From Actinomycetes bacterium (GTDB lineage: Bacteria; Actinomycetota; Acidimicrobiia; Acidimicrobiales; Palsa-688), in NCBI GenBank assembly GCA_021811865.1, contig JAKAQB010000007.1, positions 31,817 to 89,117 of the forward strand: a DNA stretch of 57,301 nucleotides. Direction: 5' to 3'. The translations under genes were made by a program, and so were the position numbers. Positions within the stretch are counted from its first letter, which is position 1; each line of letters starts with the position of its first letter. Below, piece after piece: positions 33,245-43,207 of the stretch. The notes below the pieces were generated by a model that saw only the letters and a list, made by a program, of their open reading frames with translations, did not search any database and was not told where the DNA came from.

Positions 33245-33619
33245 CTAGGCCGCCACGGCGGCACAGGTCCGCCAGCGGCGTGGCGGCCTCCAGGAGCCAT
33301 GCAGAGCCCGGGCGGCGTCCGCCTCGTCGTGGTCGCCGGCGAGGTCGCGCCGCACGTCCTCCACGGCGCACGCCAGTACGTAGACGAGGTCGTCGACCTG
33401 GCGCAGCACGTCGCGGGTAACGATGAGCTCGTGGTCGGCAAGGCCGTGCTCAGCCGCCCGCCGGCGGGCCTCGAAGTCCCGCTGGCGGCACGACCGCCGG
33501 CAGTACCGCCGCGGCCTCCCCGGCCCGCTGCTCACAGGGAACGGCCGCCCGCACCACGCACAGCGCGCCTCGCGGGCCATCTCACCCCCCCTGCCATCCC
33601 CCTCCCAGCTTTGCGTCAC
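33245..33619 (-). CDS. Small CXXC zinc-finger-like protein
   Basis: 124 aa. Cys pairs in REARCAWCGRPFPVSSG and PRRYCRRSCRQRDFEARRR make a four-Cys, FCS-like zinc finger; a helical acidic/basic region (VTRDVLRQVDDLVYVLACAV) follows. No family function is known to me. GTG 33619 is chosen because TATATT ends 7 nt upstream, a leaderless fit. ATG 33580, just before the finger, is the alternative. Confidence 0.65.
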   Translation of the reverse strand: MTQSWEGDGRGGEMAREARCAWCGRPFPVSSGPGRPRRYCRRSCRQRDFEARRRAAEHGLADHELIVTRDVLRQVDDLVYVLACAVEDVRRDLAGDHDEADAARALHGSWRPPRRWRTCAAVAA

Positions 33620-33632
33620 GGTGACGAATATA
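33614..33632 (-). promoter_or_regulatory. -10 box with palindrome over the start codon
   Basis: TATATT (33627-33632 in plus coordinates) is followed directly by the 13-bp palindrome CGTCACCGTGACG (33614-33626), which contains the 7-nt gap and the GTG start. A protein bound there would block initiation of this leaderless gene. Confidence 0.5.
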
Positions 33633-33730
33633 GGGCGGCGGCGTCATCCCAGGGTGGATGCTCACCGGATCCTCGACTGTCATCGCCCTGCCCATCACGG
33701 CCCTATGAACAGCGACGGCCGGTACTGAGG

Positions 33731-33847
33731 TCAGTCCGTCGGCTTGCGGGCGGCGGCCTTCCCCGCCCGCACCCGTGCGTCGCGCCGCTTCTTCCGGCGG
33801 ATCCTGTCGTGCTTCCACCGCACCGTCGAACGCGCTCCTCGGCCCAT
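33731..33847 (-). CDS. Very basic 38-aa protein, ribosomal-protein-like
   Basis: The translation begins MGRGARSTVRWKHDRIRRKK and continues RRDARVRAGKAAARKPTD. About 45 percent Arg/Lys with a Trp-Lys-His core recalls tiny ribosomal proteins (bS22, eL41 type), but I cannot assign it to a named family. It begins 9 bp after the hydrolase stop on the same strand, so it may be co-transcribed. No strong ribosome site is visible. Confidence 0.55.
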   Translation of the reverse strand: MGRGARSTVRWKHDRIRRKKRRDARVRAGKAAARKPTD

Positions 33848-33856
33848 CCCAGGAGC

Positions 33857-34534
33857 CTACAGGCAACCGAGGAACCGGAGGGCGGCGTCCACGAAGCGGA
33901 AGTCCTTGGGCGTGGCGAAGTGGTCCAGGCCGGCGACCCCCACGAACGTCGGGTCCGGCAGCGCCGCCACCAGCGGCTCCGCCGGCCCGGCGAAGTCCCG
34001 GTCGCCGAGAACCACCAGCACCGGGCAGGTGACCGCGGCCAGCGACGCCGGCTCGATGCGCTCCACCGCTCCGCGCAGGCACGCGGCGAGGGCCACCGGG
34101 TCGTTGCCCGGCGCCCGGGCGAAGCGGGCGAAGGCGCCGGCCGCCTCGGGCGCGCCGTCGGGCGCGTCACCCGTCTCGACCGCCACCGCCAGGGCCTCGG
34201 GGCTCTCCTCCCGGAAGAGGTTGGCGCCGACGCCACCGACGACGATGCGAGAGAACCGCTGCGGGGCGCGTGACGCGAGGACGAGGGTCAGCCACGCCCC
34301 GAGGGAGAAGGCGATGGCGTCGACGGGGCGTTCCGGCAGGTGCTGCTCGACGACCAGGTCCATCCGCGTGTAGGCCGCCGGCTCGTGAGGCTTGGCGGCG
34401 TCGCCGTGGCCGGGCAGGTCGACGCCGATGACGTCCCGGCCCGACTCCTCGAGCAGGTCCACCCAGCCCGGCTCCCGCCAGTTGCGTTCGTAGGAGGAGG
34501 CGAAGCCGTGTACGAGTAGCACGGGCGGTGGCAC
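33857..34534 (-). CDS. Alpha/beta-hydrolase
   Basis: 225 aa. The oxyanion strand is VLLVHGFASSYERNW, the nucleophile elbow AIAFSLGAW (Ser), the acid follows VLVVLGDRDFAGPA and the final His is in GVAGLDHFATP. Cap-domain composition gives no substrate. GTG 34534 is chosen because TACGGT ends 6 nt upstream; the longer frame to 34627 would cross the divergent gene's promoter. Confidence 0.85.
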   Translation of the reverse strand: MPPPVLLVHGFASSYERNWREPGWVDLLEESGRDVIGVDLPGHGDAAKPHEPAAYTRMDLVVEQHLPERPVDAIAFSLGAWLTLVLASRAPQRFSRIVVGGVGANLFREESPEALAVAVETGDAPDGAPEAAGAFARFARAPGNDPVALAACLRGAVERIEPASLAAVTCPVLVVLGDRDFAGPAEPLVAALPDPTFVGVAGLDHFATPKDFRFVDAALRFLGCL

Positions 34535-34540
34535 GGGACC

Positions 34541-34546
34541 ACCGTA
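34541..34546 (-). promoter_or_regulatory. -10 box of the hydrolase gene
   Basis: TACGGT on the minus strand, 6 nt before GTG 34534 (leaderless). Confidence 0.45.
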
Positions 34547-34582
34547 GGCCCTCTCCGGACGGTGCGCCCGGGCGGGAAGCGG

Positions 34583-34588
34583 TAGGTT
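34583..34588 (+). promoter_or_regulatory. -10 box of the Gly-rich protein gene
   Basis: TAGGTT ends 8 nt before GTG 34597; back-to-back with the hydrolase promoter 36 bp away. Confidence 0.4.
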
Positions 34589-34596
34589 GGCAACCC

Positions 34597-36219
34597 GTGG
34601 CTCGCAGGATCGACATCGAGCTGACAAGCGCGCGTCCCGACGGCAGCTGGACCTGGCGCGCCGCCGGCGCCCTGCAGCCGCGCGGCATCCTCGACGCCTC
34701 GCTGCTCCACGAGGGGGCCAAGCCGGGCGACGTCGTAAAGGCCGACGCCGAGTTCGAGATCGACGGCATCTCGATCATCGCCGTCCTGGCGCCACGCGAG
34801 AAGCACCGCAGCGAGGCTCAGCGGATCGAGCTGCTCGCCCCCACCCGCGCCACTCCGGGCGTGACCACCCAACTGGCCGGCGGGGGTGACCGGCGCGGCC
34901 CGGGACGCGAGGAACGGCGGGGACCCCGGCCGGAACGGGCCGGCGGGCGCCCCGAGCGGGCAGATCGCCGCCCCGACCGGGGCGATCGCAGCGGTGGGCG
35001 CCCGCAACCGGCCAACCGCAGTGCTGACCGATCGGGCGGTGGTGGCCCCAGTGGTGGTGGCCCCAGCAGTGGTGGCCCCAGCAGTGGTGGCCCCAGCAGT
35101 GGTGGCCCCAGCGGTGGTGGCCCCAGCGGTGGTGGCAGCGCTGACGCAGCGCAACGGCGCGGACCCAGCGGGCTGGCGGAGCCCCGGCCGGGCGGTGGCA
35201 CAGAGGGGGAACGCCCCCGGCGGTCACCGGCCGAGGCGCGCCGCCCCCGCCCCGCCGGCGCGGACCACACCGGTCCTGGCCGGGAGCGGAGCCGGCCGGA
35301 GGGCAACACCACCGCCGGTGTAGGCGGCGCTGGCCGGGGCGCCCGGCGCCTGAGCCCGGGCAACGCCCATCGCCGTGCGGTCCTCGAGTCGCTGGCCCCC
35401 GAGGTGCAGCCGGTCGCCGAACAGGTCCTGCGGGGCGGGATCCCGGCGGTGCGCACCGCCATCCACCTCGAGCGGGAGAAGGCGACCGCCGAGGGCCGGC
35501 CCGCCCCGCACGCAGAGTCGCTCATCGCCCTCGCCGAGTCGCTGCTGCCACGCCTCAAAGCGGCCGAGTGGCGTGACCGGGCCGAGGCCGCCGCCGCCGC
35601 CGGCGACGACATCAGCCTGCGGGACCTTCGCTCTGTGGTCACCGGCGCCGACGTGGCTCGCGACGACGGCGCTCGGGCGCTGGCCGCCGGCCTCCGGGAC
35701 CGGCTCGAGGCGCGCTTGGACCGGCTGCGCGCGGAGTGGGCGGGCGAGATCGCCCGGCACCTCGACGAGCATCGGGTCGTGCGGGCCCTTCGCCTGTCCG
35801 GCCGCCCCCCCGAGCCGACCACCCGTCTCGACGCTGACCTGGCTTCCCGCCTGACCGAGGCCGCCGGCGCGGCGATGGCACCGGACACGGCCCCGGACCG
35901 CTGGGCCGCACTGCTCGAGGCGGTCGTCGCCTCCCCCATCCGCAGGAACGTCAAGCCAGCGGGCCTCCCCGCCGACCCGGGTGAGCTGCTGCTCGGCGCC
36001 GCCCGCCAGCAGGTCGGGCGGGTCCCAGCGCTCGCCGGGCTGCTCGGCATCAGCATGCCGCCCCCGCCGGGCCCCGCCCGGGCCAGCCGGGACAGCACCG
36101 GAGGAGGAGGCGGCGGCGGCGGCGGCATCGGACCCCACCCGTCCCGCCGGCGGTGGGATCGGATCCAGCCCGGCCGGCAACGGGATCGCCACCGGGGGCC
36201 ACCACGAGCCTGGGGGTGA
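34597..36219 (+). CDS. Conserved-type protein with Gly/Arg-rich linker, function unknown
   Basis: 540 aa. The N-terminal 90 residues form a compact beta-type domain (RIDIELTSARPDGSWTWRAA, GAKPGDVVKADAEFEIDG, IIAVLAPREKHR) that could be OB- or TRAM-like. A linker of about 180 residues rich in Gly, Arg and Pro carries 15-bp tandem repeats. A helical domain at about 255-480 has heptad-like stretches (VQPVAEQVLRGGIPAVRTAI, LRDRLEARLDRLRAEWAGEI), and a poly-Gly tail ends it. RG-rich linkers often bind RNA, so an RNA-binding role is a guess. I do not recognise the family. Confidence 0.65.
   Translation: MARRIDIELTSARPDGSWTWRAAGALQPRGILDASLLHEGAKPGDVVKADAEFEIDGISIIAVLAPREKHRSEAQRIELLAPTRATPGVTTQLAGGGDRRGPGREERRGPRPERAGGRPERADRRPDRGDRSGGRPQPANRSADRSGGGGPSGGGPSSGGPSSGGPSSGGPSGGGPSGGGSADAAQRRGPSGLAEPRPGGGTEGERPRRSPAEARRPRPAGADHTGPGRERSRPEGNTTAGVGGAGRGARRLSPGNAHRRAVLESLAPEVQPVAEQVLRGGIPAVRTAIHLEREKATAEGRPAPHAESLIALAESLLPRLKAAEWRDRAEAAAAAGDDISLRDLRSVVTGADVARDDGARALAAGLRDRLEARLDRLRAEWAGEIARHLDEHRVVRALRLSGRPPEPTTRLDADLASRLTEAAGAAMAPDTAPDRWAALLEAVVASPIRRNVKPAGLPADPGELLLGAARQQVGRVPALAGLLGISMPPPPGPARASRDSTGGGGGGGGGIGPHPSRRRWDRIQPGRQRDRHRGPPRAWG
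35041..35130 (+). repeat. Six 15-bp tandem repeats
   Basis: Units of GGTGGCCCCAGCAGT, with GTGGT or GCGGT variants at the edges, encode Gly-Gly-Pro-Ser-Ser/Gly in the linker of the flanking gene. Confidence 0.8.
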
Positions 36220-36250
36220 GCCGGCACCAGCCGACGTCGGGCCCCGCGGA

Positions 36251-36272
36251 GCACCGCAGCCCTGAGCGGTGC
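36251..36272. terminator. Hairpin between convergent genes
   Basis: GCACCGC, 8-nt loop, GCGGTGC: a 7-bp perfect stem between the Gly-rich protein gene and the convergent Nudix gene. There is no T-tract. Confidence 0.5.
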
Positions 36273-36286
36273 AGGCCCGGCGAGGG

Positions 36287-36694
36287 TCAGGTGAGGGTAG
36301 CGACGATCCCGTGGTCGTGGAGAAACTCCGCCAGCCCATCCACCAGCGCCAGGTCGCACACCTCGGCGAGCGGCACCCACGCCGCCTCGGCGGCGTCGTC
36401 GCCGGCGACGGGTTCGGCGTCGCCGGCCACGGTGACCCAGAAGTCGAGGATGACGAAGTGATCGTCCGCCGCGAAGCGCTCCACCCAGCCGACGAACGAC
36501 CCGCACACCGCCTCGAGGCCGGTCTCCTCCCGCAGCTCCCGCAGGGTGGCCTCCGCGAGCGTCTCGCCGTGCTCGACCCGCCCGCCGGGGACGGACCAGC
36601 TGCCGGCGCCGGGGCCGTGGCCCCGCCGGACTAGCAGGATCCTGCCGGCGTCGACGGCTACGGCTCCGACGCAGACCTCGGGGCGGGCTGTCAC
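36287..36694 (-). CDS. Nudix hydrolase
   Basis: 135 aa. The complete Nudix box GX5EX7REUXEEXGU is [20 protein letters not shown] followed by ETGLE, residues about 37-60. These enzymes hydrolyse nucleoside diphosphates linked to another group, often as housecleaning; the substrate is not evident. The start overlaps the GNAT gene stop by 4 bp, so the two are co-translated. Confidence 0.88.
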   Translation of the reverse strand: MTARPEVCVGAVAVDAGRILLVRRGHGPGAGSWSVPGGRVEHGETLAEATLRELREETGLEAVCGSFVGWVERFAADDHFVILDFWVTVAGDAEPVAGDDAAEAAWVPLAEVCDLALVDGLAEFLHDHGIVATLT

Positions 36695-37182
36695 CGGAGG
36701 CGCCGGTGCATGGTGAGGAGCCGGGCGGTGAAGCCAAGGTCCTCGAAGAAGGCCTTGGCGGGGCGGTTGCCTGGCAGGGCGTAGGCGTCGACGCCGGCGC
36801 AGCCCTCCGCCTCGGCCCAGGCGATGACCAGGTGGAGCATCGCCTCACCGAGGCCCACCCCACGCGCCTCCGCCTCGACGTAGACGGCCCGGACCACCAC
36901 GAGTGGCGCCGGCCCTCTGCGGTCGATGTCGGCCGCTGAGAACCCGAGGGTCACCTGGTCGATCCCCGCCACCACCGCCAGGCGGTCCTCTGCGCCGATG
37001 GGGGGGACCACTCCCCCACCATCTCCGGCGAGCCCCGCCGGAAAGGTGACCTCGTCGACGAGGCGGTCCCCGCCGCGCTGGCCGCGCAGCTCGGCGGCGG
37101 CCGCCTCCCACAGCTCGCCCACCCGTGGCGCGTCGGCCCCGTCGGCACGACGGGCCCACTCCCCGCACCCGGCGGCTGCCAC
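36691..37182 (-). CDS. GNAT-family N-acetyltransferase
   Basis: 163 aa. The acetyl-CoA-binding motif is [20 protein letters not shown] (RGVGLG variant of R/QXXGXG/A), followed by the helix [20 protein letters not shown] and the terminal [15 protein letters not shown]. The substrate is unknown. It is placed 5 bp after the DUF8129 gene and overlaps the Nudix gene, forming a three-gene operon. Confidence 0.85.
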   Translation of the reverse strand: MAAAGCGEWARRADGADAPRVGELWEAAAAELRGQRGGDRLVDEVTFPAGLAGDGGGVVPPIGAEDRLAVVAGIDQVTLGFSAADIDRRGPAPLVVVRAVYVEAEARGVGLGEAMLHLVIAWAEAEGCAGVDAYALPGNRPAKAFFEDLGFTARLLTMHRRLR

Positions 37183-37187
37183 GGCGC

Positions 37188-37871
37188 TCAGCGCTGCTGC
37201 AGTTGCATGACCCGGGCGAGGACGGTGCGCCGGCCCCGATGCCCCGCTTCGTAGCGGGCCACGGCATCGAGCTCGTCGGGCAACAGACCGGCCAGCCGTT
37301 GCACCACCTGCGACGCCGACAGCGAGTCGTAGCCCGGGATGGCCAGGTCGGCTGACACCACCGGTGGGCGGGTCCCGTTCCCACCGGCGGGCGGCGTGAC
37401 GGTGAGCGACCCCGGACCACCGGCGGGCGGCGTGACGGTGAGCGACCCCGGACCGCCGGCGGATGCACCCGGGGCGGGCGCCTCCCCGGCACCGTGCAGC
37501 GGAGGAGCGCTGCGGGCCGAAGTGGCCGCCGGGCCAGGCGGTCTCGGTCCGGTGCGCCCCCCCGGGAACACCGTCGCGGGCTGGGAGCGTGGCGCACCGA
37601 CATCGTCGGGGCGGTGGTCCGACCGGCGGTGGGTCCCAGCGCCGGTCGGTGTCGCCGAGGGGTCGCCCGGCCGGGTGACGGACATCCGCCGGCGGCCCTC
37701 ACCGACGGCGAGCTGCCCGATCATGCGGGCCGACGCCACCTGGGCCCCGACGCGGGCGCGTCCCTTGGCTGCGAGCTTGGGGACCTCCTCTCCTACGGTC
37801 AGGGCCAGCCCGACAGGCAGGAAGACGAACAGGTCGAGAGCGGTCTCGAGCGGCGAGGACGACTGGCTCAT
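37188..37871 (-). CDS. DUF8129-type protein
   Basis: 227 aa. The N-terminal hydrophobic helix is LDLFVFLPVGLALTVGEEVP, followed by a basic stretch and a Pro/Gly/Ser-rich disordered region with a perfect 36-bp duplication. The C-terminal domain reads LAIPGYDSLSASQVVQRLAG and ELDAVARYEAGHRGRRTVLA, a pattern shared by many actinobacterial proteins with this short domain. Function is unknown, possibly at the membrane. GGGAGG near the ATG lies inside a hairpin (37881-37899). Confidence 0.78.
   Translation of the reverse strand: MSQSSSPLETALDLFVFLPVGLALTVGEEVPKLAAKGRARVGAQVASARMIGQLAVGEGRRRMSVTRPGDPSATPTGAGTHRRSDHRPDDVGAPRSQPATVFPGGRTGPRPPGPAATSARSAPPLHGAGEAPAPGASAGGPGSLTVTPPAGGPGSLTVTPPAGGNGTRPPVVSADLAIPGYDSLSASQVVQRLAGLLPDELDAVARYEAGHRGRRTVLARVMQLQQR
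37381..37452. repeat. Perfect 36-bp tandem duplication
   Basis: Two identical 36-bp units (37381-37416 and 37417-37452) encode a repeated 12-residue Gly/Pro/Thr segment in the DUF8129 gene. Identity at every base suggests a recent event. Confidence 0.8.
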
Positions 37872-37880
37872 CCGTCGATC

Positions 37881-37899
37881 CTCCCGCGACGGGCGGGAG
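37881..37899 (-). promoter_or_regulatory. Hairpin covering the ribosome site of the DUF8129 gene
   Basis: CTCCCG and CGGGAG form a 6-bp stem. The GGGAGG ribosome site (37880-37885 in plus coordinates) is almost wholly inside one arm, so folding of the mRNA would lower translation. Confidence 0.35.
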
Positions 37900-37941
37900 A
37901 GGACAACTCACCGGCGGGCGCTCCGGTGAGCTCCCGGAGGC

Positions 37942-38403
37942 TCACACGCAGTCCAGGCAGACGTGGCGCTCGGGGTCGGCGAGCTGGCTCGGGTGCTTGA
38001 CGAGGAAGCACGACTGGCAGACGAACTCGCCGGGCTGCTTGGGCAGCACCTTGAGAGGGCTGTCGGAGCGGTCGTCGGTGTCGACCGGCTCGTCGTCGTC
38101 GTCCTCGTCGTCGTCGTCGACGACCAGCCGCTCCTTCAGGATCACGTCCAGGCTCGCCTCGACCTCGTCGTCGTCGTCCTCCTCCTCCTCGTCCTCCTCC
38201 TCGTCCGCGTCGCGGTCGCGCACCGCCACGGCACCGACGGTGCCATCCTCCGTCACGTCGTCATCCTCGTTCTCATCGTCGGCGTCGACGTCGGCGTCGA
38301 CGTCCTCCTCGTCGTCGACGTCGAGGTCCTCCAGGTCCTCCTCGTCGAGGTCGTCGGCGCCGAGGTCGACGTCCAATTCGTCATCCAGGTCTTCGTCGGG
38401 CAT
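37942..38403 (-). CDS. DUF4193 acidic zinc-binding protein
   Basis: 153 aa. The N-terminal two thirds are almost entirely Asp, Glu and Val, and the C-terminus has the two CX2C pairs FVCQSCFLVKHPSQLADPER and HVCLDCV. DUF4193 proteins of actinobacteria share this layout but are nearer 100 aa; the acidic region here is expanded. Function is unknown. GAGGGA lies 7 nt before ATG 38403. Confidence 0.9.
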   Translation of the reverse strand: MPDEDLDDELDVDLGADDLDEEDLEDLDVDDEEDVDADVDADDENEDDDVTEDGTVGAVAVRDRDADEEEDEEEEDDDDEVEASLDVILKERLVVDDDDEDDDDEPVDTDDRSDSPLKVLPKQPGEFVCQSCFLVKHPSQLADPERHVCLDCV

Positions 38404-38779
38404 GCGCAGGTCCCTCGTCAGCGTGCGGTCGCTCGGGCCGTCCGGGGCGGGAATGATGCCACCTCCGGGCTGCTCGCCGCGCCTTCAACGAGCGCGGTGC
38501 GCTACCTATTCCCCCGCACGCCGATCACCGCTGGGCAGCCGCCCAGGCGACCGTTGGTGCCGTCAGCGCAGCGCCGGCCCACCGGCACCCTCCACGCGTC
38601 GACGTTGTCTACTTGGTCGCCCGGGCTGCCCCGGCAACGTCCGAGAGGTTCGGACCGCTGTTGGCGGCGATGATCATGGCGCACGGCGGCGGGCGGCTCA
38701 AGCGACCGTCCGCCCCCTCTGAGCAGCGACGACGCGCGAACCCGCTGGTCAGGCAGGTGCAAGAAAATTTGTGCGCTCG
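38404..38779. other. 376-bp stretch without a recognised gene
   Basis: No ORF with a family pattern and no RNA gene are seen. Near its right end is an AT-rich patch around 38758-38776 (GCAAGAAAATTTGTGC) just downstream of the thyX-like stop. It could be a terminator region or a binding site for an AT-preferring nucleoid protein. Confidence 0.5.
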
Positions 38780-40438
<1,659 letters not shown>

Positions 40439-40487
40439 GGCAGCGCCAGAGCCTACGGTGGGCCACCGGGCGTGGTGGCGGATGCCA

Positions 40488-43157
40488 TCATCCGCCCAGC
40501 GCCGACGACGACGCGACCACGCCTCGGAACATGGCACCAGCAGCGCGGCGGGCGGCTGCCGCCGTGCGGGGGTCGGGAGCCTGGTCGCCGAGCTGGCGGA
40601 GCAGGTCGATGAGCTGCTTGACGTTGCGCACGAAGTCCCCGCCGGAGATCTCATCGTCCTCGAGGATGGCGGACAGCTCCCCTCCCGCCGCCCACCGGTG
40701 GGCCGTGGCTGCGAAGCCTGCGTCGGGTCGGCGGGTGAGCGGCAGCGCCGCCCCGTCCTCGGCGGCGTTGAGCTCGGCTCCGAGGCGCTCGACGGCCGCC
40801 CAGCGCTCCCGCAGGAGGGCGGTCGGCACGGCGGCGGCCGCCTCCCCCGCGCGCCGAGCCTCGAAGGTGAACACCGACACCAAAGCGGCCAGCTCCTCGG
40901 GTGCCAGGCCGTCGAACAGCCCCCGCTCGAGCGTCTCGGCCACGAGCAGGTCCGCTTCGTGGTAGATGCGCGACAGGCGCGTCCCCGGCGGGGTCAGCGA
41001 CCACCCTTCCACGTACCCCCACGCTTCGAGTACCCCGAGCACCCGGTCGAACTGGCGGGCCAGCGACTCGGAGCGCCCCTTCACCCTCCGCTCGATGCGT
41101 TGGGCCTCCCGGGCGAGGCGCTCGGCGCGCTCCAGGGCCCGCAGGTGGGTGCGGAGATCGGGGCAACCCCCGACGGGGTGCGCCGCCAGCAGCGCAGCGG
41201 CCGGCTCGGCCCCGCCTCGCGGCCGCCGCCCCCCCCGGGGGGTGTCGTCGAGCCGTGCGGCGTCGAGCGACGACGCCACCCGCCGCTGGAAGCCGGCGTT
41301 GTGAGGGGCGTAGGGCACGGGCAGGGCGACGCGGCCCACCACTGCCGGGGGGACCGGGAAGTCAGCGGGGCGTAGTGACACCAACCGCCGCTCCGGCGTG
41401 ATCGCCCGGACGCGGATGTCGCCACCCCGCCGGTGGCTGGTCGACAGCACGGCGACGCGCCCGCCGCGCCGGCCGGCCACGACCAGCACGTCACCGGGTT
41501 GGACTCGCTGGAGGGCGCCGGCGACCTCCGCCAGCCGGGAGGGGCCGGGGCGCACCTGCTCGCCGAAGCGGGTGAGGTTCCGGTACTGCGCCACGTCGCC
41601 CCGGTCGCACACCGCCTGGGCGGCGGCCTCGGCGAGGGTCTGGCGCGCCCGCTCCAGCTGCGCCTCGAGGCGGACGACGTCCACGTCCGCCCTGTACTGG
41701 GCAAACGACAAGTTGAGGAGGTGGTGGGCCTCGCCCGCCGAGTAGCGGTGAACCAGGTTGACGGCCATGTTGTAAGTGGGTCGGAAGCTGCTCGTGAGCG
41801 GGTAGCTCTGCGCCCCGGCCAGGGCGGCGACCTGGTCGAAGGCCACGAAGGGCGACCAGGGGACGACGGCATGGCCGACGTCGTCCATCCCCCGCCGTCC
41901 GGCCCGGCCGGTCAGCTGGGCATACTCCCCGGCCGTGAGGAGCTCGTGGCGCTCGCCGGTGAACTTGGTGAGCCTCTCGATCACCACGGACCGGGCAGGC
42001 ATGTTGATGCCGAGCGACAGGGTCTCGGTGGCGAAGACGACCTTGACCGCCCCGGCGGCGAAGCAGGCTTCCACCGCCTCCTTGAACGGCGGCACGAGGC
42101 CGGCGTGGTGGGAGGCGAAGCCGGCCTCCAGCCCGGTGAACCACTCTCCGTAGCCGAGCAGCCGCAAGTCGTCGTCAGTGAGCCCCTCGACGTGCGCCTC
42201 TACCAACTGGCGGATGAGGCGCCGCTCCTCGGGGGTCGTGAGCCGCCGCCCCTCACGGGTGCACTGGAGGACGGCGTCGTCGCACGCCTTCCGGCTGAAG
42301 ATGAAGTAGATGGCGGGGAGCATCGCCCTTTCCTGGAGCACCTCGACCACCTCGCTGCGGTGCGGGGTGTAGAGGCGGCTCCGCCGCCGGCGGCCGCCTC
42401 CCATCGGGACCCGCTCGCTCTTCGCGTCGACGGCGACGGCCTCCGGGTTGGGGTGCCCGTCGACGAGGACCGGCAGCAGCAGCGGGTCGGCCGCGGCCCG
42501 GTCCCCCACCAGGTACAGGTCGTTGAGGGCAACCGGGCGCCGGCGCTCGATGACCGTGGCGGTGTCGCCTCGCACGGTGCCGATCCAGTCGGCGAGCTCC
42601 TCGGCGTTGGAGACCGTCGCCGACAGGCAGACCAGGTCCACCTGGGGCGGGGCGTGGACGATCACCTCCTCCCACACCGGCCCGCGGTAGGCGTTCTGGA
42701 GGTAGTGGACCTCGTCGAGCACCACCCAACGCAGCCGCTCGAGTGCTGGCGAGGCGGCGTAGATCATGTTGCGCAGCACCTCGGTGGTCATGACGACCAC
42801 GTCGGCGTCGCCGTTCACGGCGTTGTCGCCGGTGAGCAGGCCGACACGGCCGGCGCCGTGCCACCGGACGAGCTGACCGTACTTCTGGTTGGACAGCGCC
42901 TTGAGAGGGGTGGTGTAAAACGCCTTGGCACCCTCGCGGAGGGCCAGGGCGACGGCGTACTCGGCCACGACCGTCTTGCCCGACCCGGTGGGGGCGGCCA
43001 CCACGACGCTGCGGCCGGCGTCGACGGCATCGAGCGCCTCGCGTTGGAAGGAGTCGAGCCCGAATCCCAGGTCCAGCTCGAACCGGGCCCGGAAGTCGGG
43101 ACTGGGCCGACCAAACAGGTCGGTACCGGCAGGACTGGCGCGGGTGGCAGGCACCAC
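40488..43157 (-). CDS. helY: Ski2/Mtr4-like DEAD-box RNA helicase HelY
   Basis: 889 aa. RecA domain 1 has Q-motif-like FQREALDAVDAGRSVVVAAP, Walker A APTGSGKT and DEVH in VVLDEVHYLQN, then SATVSNAEEL. RecA domain 2 has ETLSLGINMPARSVVIE and QLTGRAGRRGMD. The long C-terminal region corresponds to the Ski2-like DSHCT domain (GLAPEELAALVSVFTFEARR). HelY follows tatC downstream of pafBC in Mycobacterium too. A role in RNA turnover is likely. TAGAAA ends 6 nt before GTG 43157. Confidence 0.93.
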   Translation of the reverse strand: MVPATRASPAGTDLFGRPSPDFRARFELDLGFGLDSFQREALDAVDAGRSVVVAAPTGSGKTVVAEYAVALALREGAKAFYTTPLKALSNQKYGQLVRWHGAGRVGLLTGDNAVNGDADVVVMTTEVLRNMIYAASPALERLRWVVLDEVHYLQNAYRGPVWEEVIVHAPPQVDLVCLSATVSNAEELADWIGTVRGDTATVIERRRPVALNDLYLVGDRAAADPLLLPVLVDGHPNPEAVAVDAKSERVPMGGGRRRRSRLYTPHRSEVVEVLQERAMLPAIYFIFSRKACDDAVLQCTREGRRLTTPEERRLIRQLVEAHVEGLTDDDLRLLGYGEWFTGLEAGFASHHAGLVPPFKEAVEACFAAGAVKVVFATETLSLGINMPARSVVIERLTKFTGERHELLTAGEYAQLTGRAGRRGMDDVGHAVVPWSPFVAFDQVAALAGAQSYPLTSSFRPTYNMAVNLVHRYSAGEAHHLLNLSFAQYRADVDVVRLEAQLERARQTLAEAAAQAVCDRGDVAQYRNLTRFGEQVRPGPSRLAEVAGALQRVQPGDVLVVAGRRGGRVAVLSTSHRRGGDIRVRAITPERRLVSLRPADFPVPPAVVGRVALPVPYAPHNAGFQRRVASSLDAARLDDTPRGGRRPRGGAEPAAALLAAHPVGGCPDLRTHLRALERAERLAREAQRIERRVKGRSESLARQFDRVLGVLEAWGYVEGWSLTPPGTRLSRIYHEADLLVAETLERGLFDGLAPEELAALVSVFTFEARRAGEAAAAVPTALLRERWAAVERLGAELNAAEDGAALPLTRRPDAGFAATAHRWAAGGELSAILEDDEISGGDFVRNVKQLIDLLRQLGDQAPDPRTAAAARRAAGAMFRGVVASSSALGG

Positions 43158-43207
43158 CCCTGCTTTCTACCCTGCGGCGCCGGCTCGGGGGGCGACGGTC
43201 CGCTCGC

